Source: Phytophthora quininea | Taxonomy: Eukaryota; Oomycota; Peronosporomycetes; Peronosporales; Peronosporaceae | Assembly: GCA_011947345.1 (NCBI GenBank) | Contig: JAAVTG010000111.1 | Span: 150,613-214,612, forward strand | Reading direction: 5' to 3' | DNA: 64,000 nucleotides | Part shown: piece after piece, positions 54,830 to 64,000 of the stretch | Layout: each line of letters starts with the position of its first letter | Numbering within the stretch: the first letter of the stretch is position 1 | Program-made: the position numbers and the translations under genes | The notes under the pieces: model-generated | What the model saw: only the letters and a program-made list of their open reading frames with translations | Database searches by the model: none | Told to the model about the DNA's origin: nothing

Positions 54830-57000
54830 GCTACCTTGTCAGACGGAATGGCGAACACTCGACGCATCGCACTCGCTTCTTGGAGACAACGAAGTTCAGG
54901 GTCAGCTGGCAATGATTGAACAGGAATTGTCCCGCGAGGGTGTGCCTGTCAAAGAGCGCTAAACGGTTAGTAAGCTGCTCAGTCTGGTGGCGTCTTCATG
55001 AACCTTACCTTTTGTGTCGATCGCGAGCTTTTGAAGTTTTGGGCGTGAGTTTGAGTCTCATCGGTGTAGTAACTCTGCACATGAAAGCTTTGAAATTTCA
55101 TGTCGCGCTGTGCCGCGTTGACTTCGGGATTTTTCTTCCGGTGTGTATCCTCGTCAGCCTCGGGGTCATCTCCTTCGCTCTCGCTCGAGGCATCGTCTGC
55201 AATTGCAGATGCAGTTCGCTCTAATTTGTTGGTTGAGGCAGATACCCGCTTGGTACTAGATGAATTCGCTTTTGAAGTAAATGGCAAGGGATCTCGTCGG
55301 TCTTTGGGCACAGATGCAGCTGCCAGCAATCCTGGGGGCACGTAGTTCGGCGGCAACTGGTTTCGAAAGTGCATACCACCACCACCCGAAGACGATTTTC
55401 TGGTCTTGATGACAATCTGAGCAGGTTGCTTCTGTACGCGCTGTTTGTACGTCGCTACGTCATTCGACTGCACGGCTTCCTGGTTTTCTCTCGGCGCAAG
55501 ATTGGATCGAGAGGCCATTTGAGCAGCCAGATCAGGGTGGATTGATCTCAAGCTCTGCCTCGCGAAAGGATGATCCTGGTCGATTCCTTCCTGCGTTAAC
55601 TGTTGAAGTCCAGATACTAATTTCGTGGATTCACGCTTTCGAAGCGATTCCGATTCGTCACGAGAGCGGTCCATTGCCCATTTTTTCACTTGGCGCTGAA
55701 CTTCCTCGTCTTTCTTGCGGTCGACTTCCTCTTCCTTGCGACGTCGGATCCACAACAAATTCATTTCTCGCTGCGCTCAAGGGAATACTGTTAGAGTAGG
55801 GCGCATTTTTGACACGATGTGAACAAACCTCTGCTTCAGTCTCGGGGCGGTACACCTTAAATGTAGCATCGACCATCCGCTTCTCGACTTCCTCGCGACT
55901 GAAATCTCTGACCTCTTGACGGGCACGATGGACTGAATTATTGTCGTCTTCAAACGAAGGCACCTGATCGAAACACGTGAGGATGTTGGTTCATCATAGA
56001 GCTAAGCGAGCATTATTATACGAGCGTACTGCGTCAAAGATATCAACACCTCGGGACCGAAGTTCTACAATTCGTCGGATGTGAGAGGCACGCAGATCTG
56101 GCATTTTATATCCCTTCATGGAGACAGCAATCAGTACAACATACAGAACCTTTCAAGTTTACTTGCCATACGATACCTTCAATTTGGTTTCCATCGACGA
56201 GTTCGAGCTCGTTTTGCTGGAGAAGAAACTTATCTCGCTAGGACATTTGTCTATTGTGTACGAGGGCATTTGTTTCTTCGGGGACTGTGTCAAAAGAATG
56301 AAGCTGAATCAGACAAATGTTTCCTTCGCTATTAGCAGAATAATGTCGTACCATTCTTGGAGGTAGAATTGGTGTGGATGTTGTTCCTGATGTGAAAGCG
56401 CTTGTTTCGGTCTCTTCAAACCAGCTAAGAACCTTGTTCAGACACCCTTCCTGGATACTTTGAATCTGTAAGATGACACCCAAGATAATCAGCGTACGTC
56501 AAGATAAATAAACGATGTTCAGAACAAGCATACCTTAATATCTATGCATTGCTGAAGCATGGTTCTGAGTGCAAGATACCGCATTGCTGCGCGTTTGTGC
56601 TCCTCATCTTTTCGTGGCCGGTGGGTTCGTGCAGGTGCAAGAACTTTAGTAATCTTCCAAAGCAAGGTTTTTGCTGTTTTGCCAACGGAAAACTGTCAAC
56701 GGAAGGGATTGGCTCTTTCATGATTGCCATCGACGATGCATCTTGGAGGATATCTACTCGGAAAAACATAAAATACTTAGCTACGTGGCGGATACCCGAA
56801 AGAGTTTTCCCTACTTACCAGTCACGCTCAATCGCTGAAGTGCTGGAGGCTGCAACCGTTGCGAGAAGACCGTGCTGTGGGAAACGACGAACACATGAGT
56901 TTATCAGTCGCATCAACGCAAACGACCGTCGCATTACATGAGCTGGTCGATCTTCTCGGGAGGTGAAGTCGTGATCATGGTGACGCTGCAACAGCGAAAT
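54830..57000 (-). CDS. Charged coiled-coil exons (separate gene or 3' end of the WW-IQ-ankyrin gene)
   Basis: Several minus-strand exons joined by GT-AG sites: about 57000-56820 (HVMRRSFALMRLINSCVRRF), about 56759-56535 (helical, ending LRTMLQQCIDIK), about 56460-56240 (IQSIQEGCLNKVLSWFEETE), about 56100-56020 (RASHIRRIVELRSRGVDIFD), 55954-55831 (SVHRARQEVRDFSREEVEKR), about 55770-55010 (REMNLLWIRRRKEEEVDRKK, then a long Ser/Glu/Lys-rich tail with QLPPNYVPPGLLA) and about 54950-54830. The exact borders of the upstream exons are uncertain, and frame changes are likely. The Lys/Glu-rich helices resemble flagellar or cytoskeletal proteins. Whether this continues the gene at 57061-59797 cannot be settled by eye. 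Confidence 0.45.
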
Positions 57001-57060
57001 GTCTACTTGCCAACGTTCTCAAGTCGAAAGCACCGACTCCACTAAAATAGCTTCTAGCAT

Positions 57061-59797
57061 TCAACTGAGGTTGCTGTTGAGACGAGAGCCGTGCTTAACC
57101 AATTGGTTTAGTGTTCCCGACGTCTTCCCCTTCTTGACATTCAGAGGTCGATCACGATTGCCAACTTCCGTCATACGACGCGAAAATCCTGGCATCGCTT
57201 TCCCTTCTGTACTCCGAGGTCGACGCAGAGGTGGAAGTCGACCTTCTTGGGCTAGGTTCAGAACATGGCGAACGCGATCTCCCTTTGCTATCGCCAACGA
57301 GGTCATGCCGCGGTTGTTCTTCAACCGAACAGCTCGTATGATTTCATCAGTTTGCGCTTGATTTCGCTCGGATGCGTAGACACCTAAAAGTGCAATGACG
57401 GCACTGAAGTGGTTCTTACGCGCCGCCCTGGATAGACCAATTCCAATGGATGAGTGTCGAGCAAAATCAGAAGAGCTATTGACTTGTAAACCCACCAGTG
57501 GAAAGGTGTGTCTCCGGTACTGTCCTTCACATCACACGCAAGGCCTTGATCCAGCAACACGCGAATCTTTTTAGCACCAGCCGTTAGTATTTGGCTACAG
57601 ACAATATAAAGCAAACTTTTTGTTCTGACCACTTGACCATGACCCTGTCGAGCCGCGTCGTGCAAAAGCGTGAAGCGGTTGCACGTGCTGTCGATACCTT
57701 CGAGGTGAGCTCCTTCTTCAAGAAAGAACTTCACCAGGTGCTTCAACAGGCAACGTGTTAGCAATGCATAACGAAAGAGTGGTAGCTCATCACAGCAATC
57801 ATGCACCTCATGGCCCCACCAACATGCGATTTGGATCAGCGTCTCTCCGTGTTCCGAGCGAGCAGACTTGACCAAAAAGTCGTACCCTAGTCGGCGAGCC
57901 TTCTGCATCTCTGCAAACACCAGTGTACGAACAATCTCAACGGGGAGACCTTCCTTCACAGCTTCCCAAATAGAGAGCTTAGACTTCCCGGCTTCCTCTT
58001 GCTCCTGGATTTGATCGATGTGTAGAGTTTCCCTGCGCTTGGTGCGTTCTCGAATTACAGCTTGTTCTCGGTCTGCAACCGCCTTTAAATCTTGGCTCCG
58101 TCGAGCTAAGCCTTTTGCCAGCACTCCTGGCATTTCTTGAGAAAAGCTACGTGCTCTTTCTCTTCATTGATGCGCCGTTTTTGATACTGCACAATTCGCG
58201 AGACAAACATATCTTCCTCGTGCATGTGAGAACCCTCCCTCTTTCTTGCTTCGTCAACGCGATAACCGCGTAGTAGTGTAATTGTCTGTGTAAACCGCTG
58301 CTCCAATTCAACAACACTAGCCGTTGCTGCAACTACTGATGGGTGCCATTCTTCGTAGCGCTTTCCATTTGACGATGTCGAACGATTACTAAAATCTGTG
58401 GGCCCCATTGAATCCCGAAGAAAAGTCTCAGCTGTATCCAGCAGTTGGTTGATGTCGCTGCCTTGGATAATTTCGAGTATCCGAGAATCCTTCAAAGCGC
58501 ACAACTCATGGGATTTCCACTTCAGGAAGGTCGCACACGCAGCATTAATCCGCGCGACATCGAGCTCAACGAAGTAAGTGTTCATCAAAAGAATCCTCGT
58601 AAAGTCCAAGACACTCGCTTCGAGTCTCAGCTAAGGACTTGTGGTAGCGCTCAGCGAGCGCAACTCGTTCCGCCACATTCTCAGCTTGTTGGATGCCCTT
58701 TCCTCGCGACTCCAGCGACACAATCGTACTTTTGATACTGTCCCAAGACTGTCGCCACCCGTCGATCAAACCAGCCAAGTGCAGGTACTGCTCTTCCTCA
58801 TCCGTCGACCGCAGTGTTCGATCTTCGATCTCTTCTTCAATCTCCATCGATACTTGCTTTAACTCGCTTAGTTTCTGTTCCATGATGTCTGGGCTCGTAA
58901 GCTCGTGCAGCTTCTGTCGCTTCGCATCCACGTCATTCGTCGCAATCCTCTTGCGAACGGCACACTGGATTGACACAGCAGCACGATCACGCTGGTCGCC
59001 ATCCACCCACGACGATAAGAACTTTTCGGGCTTATCCCATGTGATCTCGCCCGTGACGGCATGGCGGTAGTAGTACTTGCCTGAGCGCGGATCGTAGTAC
59101 TCGCTCCACGGAGACCTGGCGTTCTGGCGCTCCTGCTCTTCGGCGACTCTCCGCTGCGCTTCCAGTCGCGCGTCCTCCTTCTCCTGCTCTAATTGTTTTT
59201 CTCCAGCAGCTTCTGCTGCTCTTCCGCCTCCTCCTGCTCCTCTAGCTGCTTGACTCGATCCCGCGCCTTCTTGGCTCGAAACACGCTCTGGATTTTGACA
59301 GCGCGAGCGGATCGCTCGTCTTTGACGCCCACTAGAAAATCTTCCGGCTTCTCCCATTGGGCCGCACCTGTCTCGCTGTTGTAGTAATAGTTGAGCTGAG
59401 TTGCAGGATCGAACTGCTGCGTCCACTTGCGGGCGTCCTGCACCTTCTTGCGAGCCGCGCGGCCGCGGTACAAGCTCTGAATGGTCGTAGAGGCCTCACT
59501 CTGGTGCTGTTGGGTCGGCGCCTTCTCTTCTGAGACTTTTGGTGGATCCTCTTCACTCTCATTGATCGGCTCGGACATAAAGACAGCCTTGTAATCGTTC
59601 GGTTCCTCCCAGGAGCTCTCCTGCGTGCGGATATTGAAATAAAAGAGCGAGTTGGTCGCGTCGTCCCATTTCCGCACCCAGACTGAGCCCACAGCGGAGA
59701 GTTGCTGAGCATCGTTCGGATCTGCAGATGAAGGCGCATCTGCTGGGGCTGGTTGCACATCCTGGGGCTCTGTGGTTGTGGCGCTACCTTCGTCCAT
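57061..59797 (-). CDS. WW-IQ-ankyrin repeat protein
   Basis: Starts at the ATG at 59797 (MDEGSATTTEPQDV). Three WW domains alternate with IQ motifs: WVRKWDDATNSLFYFNIRTQ...SSWEEP, TIQSLYRGRAARKKV, QQFDPATQLNYYYNSETG...WEKPEDF, VKIQSVFRAKKARDRV, WSEYYDPRSGKYYYRHAVTG...WDKPEKF and VSIQCAVRKRIA. A coiled-coil stretch (MEQKLSELKQVSMEIEEEIE) follows, then a helical region and ankyrin repeats (ETLIQIACWWGHEV, FTLLHDAARQGHGQVV, DSTGDTPFHWWV, NNRGMTSLAIAKGD). IQ motifs predict calmodulin binding and WW domains predict proline-motif binding. Frame breaks at an AAAAA run (59196-59200), near 58575 and near 58125 each fit one lost base. Introns occur inside the ankyrin part (about 57690-57490). Confidence 0.75.
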
Positions 59798-60164
59798 CGA
59801 AGCAGGCAGGATTCGACCCGTTCGTCGCTTCAAGCTTGAAGAGGTCGTCCAGGTGACTACCAAGTAGTCGGGAACGGCTCGTGACTTCCAGGTGGCATGT
59901 TCTCCAACCCGAAAAGATTGGGTTCATAATACCAATTTTCCGTGATAATCGCCTTTTTTAAGTTTTCTGGCGTCCGACAAAAACCGGAATTGTGGCCAGA
60001 CCCAAATAATACGGGACGCAAGTAACCGGCTCTTTAATCTTGCCATTTGTATTCTGACTTGGTCTTTGTATGCCGTTCGCGCGAAGCCATTCATTTTCGA
60101 CTCGAGACCCTTTGCCGCCGTCGCTGCTTCGACCGCATTCGCATTCGCTGATCCCCCAGTCAAT

Positions 60165-60714
60165 ATGGTAAGGCTCCAGCTCGCTCTGAGCGCTGCAGCA
60201 GCTTCCTCCTGGCGTCCGTAGAGCGTGGGAATTGACAGGCCGTGTGTTATGTGTGCTTGTGCCTGCGCAGCCGTCCCGTTTTTCCAAGAACCGCAAGAAA
60301 CGCGGACACGTGAGCGCCGGCCACGGCCGTATCGGCAAGCACCGCAAGCACCCGGGTGGTCGCGGTAACGCCGGTGGCCAGCACCACCACCGCATCCTGA
60401 TGGACAAGTTCCACCCGGGTTACTTCGGTAAGGTCGGTATGCGCCACTTCCACCTGCTGCGCAACCAGCAGCACTGCCCCACGGTCAACGTGGAGCGCCT
60501 GTGGACGCTCGTGTCGGAGAAGACCAAGGAGCAGGCCGAGAAGGCCAAGGACGGCAAGGCGCCCGTCATCGACGTGACCAAGGCCGGCTACTTCAAGGTG
60601 CTCGGCAAGGGCCGTCTGCCGGCCGTGCCCGTCATCGTCAAGGCTAAGTTCTTCAGCGCCGAGGCGGAGAAGAAGATCAAGGCTGCTGGCGGCGCCTGCC
60701 TCCTGACTGCTTAG
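60165..60714 (+). CDS. RPL27A: Large-subunit ribosomal protein uL15 (L27a/L28)
   Basis: Cytosolic 60S ribosomal protein. The first exon is just the ATG (60165-60167), followed by a 103-base intron (GTAAGG...GCGCAG) and the body 60271-60714. The body reads [56 protein letters not shown] and ends [20 protein letters not shown]...LLTA, the full family pattern at about 148 residues with frame intact. Codons are strongly GC-biased at third positions, as expected for a highly expressed gene. A one-codon first exon puts the intron between the start codon and everything else. Confidence 0.95.
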
Positions 60715-61229
60715 GCTTGCTCTTGTAGGGTAGCGCTGACATTGCGGTGGTGCGAAGCATAATGGGAAAAACACGTGGAGACATGGACTCTCATTACGCG
60801 ATGGATGCTCTAGGGCTTTTTGTTGTGGTGGTGAGATGAAGCTAGGGCGGTGACCAGACGAGCGCGATGACATCGTTCGCCGGTCTTCCGTCGGCCAGAA
60901 CGATTGTCGATGTCTCTCCCTGGGTAGCTCGCCCTCGCCTCGCAGCTCCTCCATTTGCAGCAACCGAGGTTTTAGCCAATCGCATCCCGCATTTTTATAG
61001 TTGAAGGCGCTCTGCGCTACGTTGGGCCAGGTAGAGCACGCTGGAATCTCTTGCAAGCGTCAGGCGGTGCTGCTCAAGCTATAATGCTACTTCAGAAAGG
61101 TACGGAAGGCGAACAATACCTTTCAAGTGTCTGAAGAAACAAGCTAATAATCTTGCTTTAAAATAGCCTCGATAACCTCAGTCGTTAACTCCAACTCCAA
61201 CTGGCATATTCACTTGATGGCAGCAGGGG
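60715..61229. other. Intergenic, nothing recognised
   Basis: 3' region of the ribosomal gene and 5' region of the next plus-strand gene. A long minus-strand frame (60247-61056) covers it but is antisense to the ribosomal gene and has no motif. Confidence 0.5.
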
Positions 61230-64000
61230 ATGGCGTCTCCTTCTCAACCCAAGCAGGACCGTTTGATCCAGCTCCAACTTCCAAGTGGGAACTTTCGTGC
61301 TCCAAACGAAGCTGCGTCTTCCTGGAGCAAACTCTCCCATCAGGAGCAGCGGCCGTCGAGTGCGATTCAGCCTGCGCGTCCTCAGATCGGCAGGAAGATA
61401 TTAGCCAAACCTGAGAATTCATTGCTGTCTCCTCGGCAGAAAATTCCTGCTCCTCCAACCTCCTCGCCGGCAACGTCGGCAACTGTTACATCCCCAGTGC
61501 GGAGTAAAAGTGCGAGGACGCATCCATCGCCGTCAATTATCGCCATTGGCCAACACGAAACAGCAGACGGAAAGCAGCGACCGCGCCCGGCCAGTTCCCC
61601 AGTGAGCCGAGACCGTGATTCTCCTGTGAAAAGTTTGAATAAAGTCGAGTCGCCGTATTTACTGCCGATAAGCACACGATCCCGAGAACACATTGAGATT
61701 AAAGCGTGCTTGCTGGCTCACACACATCGGTTGGATGTCGAAGAGCTCCACCGAGTTCGAGGCAACAACCAGTTGGCTCTTAACAAATCTAAAATGCAGC
61801 GGATCATTTCACAGGGTGGAGCATTCGGTGGTCACGAGGAAGCAAAGCGAAAGACAACGTTCCTGTTGCGTCATTTTTTCATGCTGGATGATATGTACGT
61901 TGCATTGCATATGAGGTTAATGTGCATGGTTTTAAATTTATTTTTTCTGGCTGTAAACAATGCAGATCCAATTCAGTTCCATACGAGCAGCTATTGTGTG
62001 ATGTTATCGAGGACTGGGCGTGCGGAGATCAAGCAACTTCGGACGATATCTCAAAGCTGTGGAAAGCTATCGATAATCATATCGAGCAGTCATGTGCGTC
62101 TTGGATGATGATGTTGTGTTGTCGATAGTCTCTGAGCCTGTGACGTCGTTGATGCTATAGATCTTTTACGCCGAACACTTGTCAGCACGAGTGACCCTGA
62201 TGAACTGTCGATAACCATTGCGATGGACTGCTTGAAACACCTCCCATATCGACTCCCGAGTATCGCCGCGTATTAGATGTCATCATCGCTTTAGTTGAGT
62301 CAGGGCTCTACACAAGTGATTCTTCTATCACATTTTCGGATTCGAGCGAAGTCGATGGAATCGATAGGCCTCCTGTTACACGAAAACGATTCTACTTTGA
62401 AGAATACCGAGTTTTGCAAGTCCAAACGAAAGGGCTTGACCGGATATCCACAAAGCATGGTGCGAATTATACATCGCAAGAAAATAGCATTGATATGCCA
62501 GCTCAACAGCGCATTAAGAGCCTATTGGGTCAGGTTCAAGATGATCAAGACAAAAAGGGGCTGCTCGTGCAATTTCTTCGGGGCGACATGACTGAATTAT
62601 CGAGAGTGGCAAGCGAAGAGATTGTCAAATACTATTTCGGACCGAATGGGGCTGAGGATTCCGATTTTTTTATTCGCTGTTGATGCAGCAAGCTGACCCG
62701 GACCAGACAGCACGTTTACTGGCAGAGATTATGATCACATACGAACGAGCTCCAGAATTTTGTTGCCGACAACATGGACGGATTGTTTGCCTTATCTCGC
62801 GATAGTTCGAAGAACGATATGACTGTATCTGCACTTTTCCAGCGTTTGGTCGATCGCCACCCGCAAGAATTTGCCTCCATTTTGTGGCATTCACCATATT
62901 TGACGGCGCATATTTTTCAAGGTTCCGAACACCTTGTAGCTCGTGTCTTGGAGCAAAACGTGTATCGTGTTTCACAGGTGCTGGCCCAGCGAATCGATGT
63001 CCTCACTCCACTGCTAAGCCATACCTTCCGAGACAACACGGTAGGTGCCGCCAACGCTTTTCGACTTGGTATCCTCTCCTTAATCGTCTTTTCTAGTCGG
63101 TGTTAGAAGAGTTTCTCGTGAACCATCCTCGCGGACTTGCAGACCTGCTGATGAACCGCTCATCTGCCATTGCTGCCGAGGTCAAGGCCAAGCCATATAT
63201 TCTCTCAGGTGTGCACGTGTGGTTAGCAGTCAGAATGTGCAGTAAACTTACGATTTTGCTGCAGATTTACTTCAAGCGTGCCACCAGACCCTCACGAAAG
63301 TCTTGGCGTCAACTCCCGACATCGTCAGTTCAGTGATGAAGAGCAACCCTCAGGTTTTGCCTCAAATTGTTCGGGAGGATTTTTCGATTCTGTCTGCAGT
63401 GCTTGCAATGGTGCCTCAAAGCCTAGGAAACGCACTGGAGAGGAACCCAGAGTTCCTGGTGGATGTTGCTCATCGTAAGCCTGCATTAGTGTCTCGAATG
63501 TTTGCTGAGCACCCAGATCTACTGCTAGTAAGTCCGTTGTGGTGTTTCCCGCAACTACATTTCTTGCTGAGTTGTATACGTGCGTAGGAACCTCTGGAAG
63601 CAAACCCAGCTCTCTTTACAACATTTCTCGCGTATCATCGAGACATTTTGCCAGACCTTTCTGACCCAGACTTCGATTCCGCTGCTTTCAAACTACGAAC
63701 CAAAATCACAGCCGACAGTGTTCAAACTTCAAAACAGTCAGGCGGTAAATGTCGTTTTCGTGAGAAGTTGCGACGACAAGTGAGAAGCTACTGGAACCAC
63801 TCAGAATTGCGTCAGACAAAGAGCACTCATCCGCAGCGACGCAATTATCGATGCCACACAGCAGTGAATTATCCAAATCGGAAGCAATTTTAGTCATGGA
63901 AGGAAACCTCACGACTGGTGAGCTAGTAAACGAAGTTGCTCGTGTGTACGTGGCCAAAATCGCAGCGGATGAACATGACGATGCAATTAACCGCAAGCGC
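61230..64000 (+). CDS. Large unrecognised protein, 5' part (runs off the right edge)
   Basis: Multi-exon gene starting at the ATG at 61230. Exon 1 (61230-61894) encodes a Ser/Pro-rich disordered region (residues about 20-150), then a helical end with CLLAHTHRLDVEELHRVRGN. Exon 2 is 61966-62093 and exon 3 starts at 62161. Later pieces are helical with a recurring pattern, for example FQRLVDRHPQEFASILWHSP, LEEFLVNHPRGLADLLMNRS, VMKSNPQVLPQIVREDFSIL and LERNPEFLVDVAHRKPALVS, each a short helix pair with an H/N-P turn, suggesting a superhelical repeat. Introns at about 63045-63100, 63209-63266 and 63530-63588. Frame changes near 62250, in the T run at about 62667-62673 and near 62738 fit single lost bases. 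No family recognised. Confidence 0.6.

Noticed and set aside
60247..61056. 269-codon minus frame over the ribosomal protein gene.
   Set aside because: Antisense to RPL27A, whose plus-strand sequence matches the family along its whole length.

Overview
The window looks like a piece of an oomycete nuclear genome, most likely Phytophthora or a close relative. GC-rich genes are packed on both strands and carry short GT-AG introns of about 57-80 bases. Several start codons are preceded by the combined initiator and flanking promoter element known from oomycetes (Inr+FPR, consensus near GCTCATTYYNCAWTTT). Gene content also fits: an M96-like family relic, a Mutator-like transposon, secreted low-complexity proteins and a giant modular surface protein.

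Layout. 1-6.9 kb: a ubiquitin-specific protease with a PH-like N-terminus (minus, cut by the left edge), a secreted EGF-like protein with a GPI-type tail (minus), a scrambled zinc-type alcohol dehydrogenase relic, a SAM-dependent methyltransferase (plus) and a Siw14-type phosphatase (plus). 7.0-16.5 kb: an inverted duplication of about 1.8 kb per arm, each arm holding a small secreted K/Q/D-rich protein gene. Between the arms lie an M96-like relic split by a 2.85 kb Mutator-like element with a 9-bp target duplication, and the gene for the 51 kDa subunit of mitochondrial complex I. 17.7-20.5 kb: a long secreted protein made almost wholly of tandem repeats. 21.6-27.6 kb: a 1,742-bp tandem array (about 3.4 copies) ending in a degraded hAT-like transposase. 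28.9-32.9 kb: secreted trehalase (plus), a HAD-like protein (minus) and a fourth secreted repeat protein (minus). 33.3-49.7 kb: one minus-strand giant gene of about 16.4 kb for a modular adhesin-like protein. 49.8-64 kb: LRR protein, C2HC zinc-finger protein, WD40 protein, a small basic protein, coiled-coil exons, a WW-IQ-ankyrin protein, ribosomal protein uL15 (RPL27A) and the first part of an unrecognised large protein.

Two themes run through the window. First, four loci encode secreted proteins with the same short N-terminal plan (signal peptide, then R-Q/R-L-G followed by a glycine run) joined to unrelated low-complexity repeat tails; this is the best candidate here for an undescribed family. 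Second, many conserved genes, including housekeeping ones, are broken by loss of a single base, most often inside a homopolymer run of about four or more. I read these as probable consensus errors in the assembly and annotate such genes as one locus, stating where the frame breaks. Exon borders were placed by eye from GT-AG sites and reading-frame continuity; protein names rest on motif recognition without database searches.
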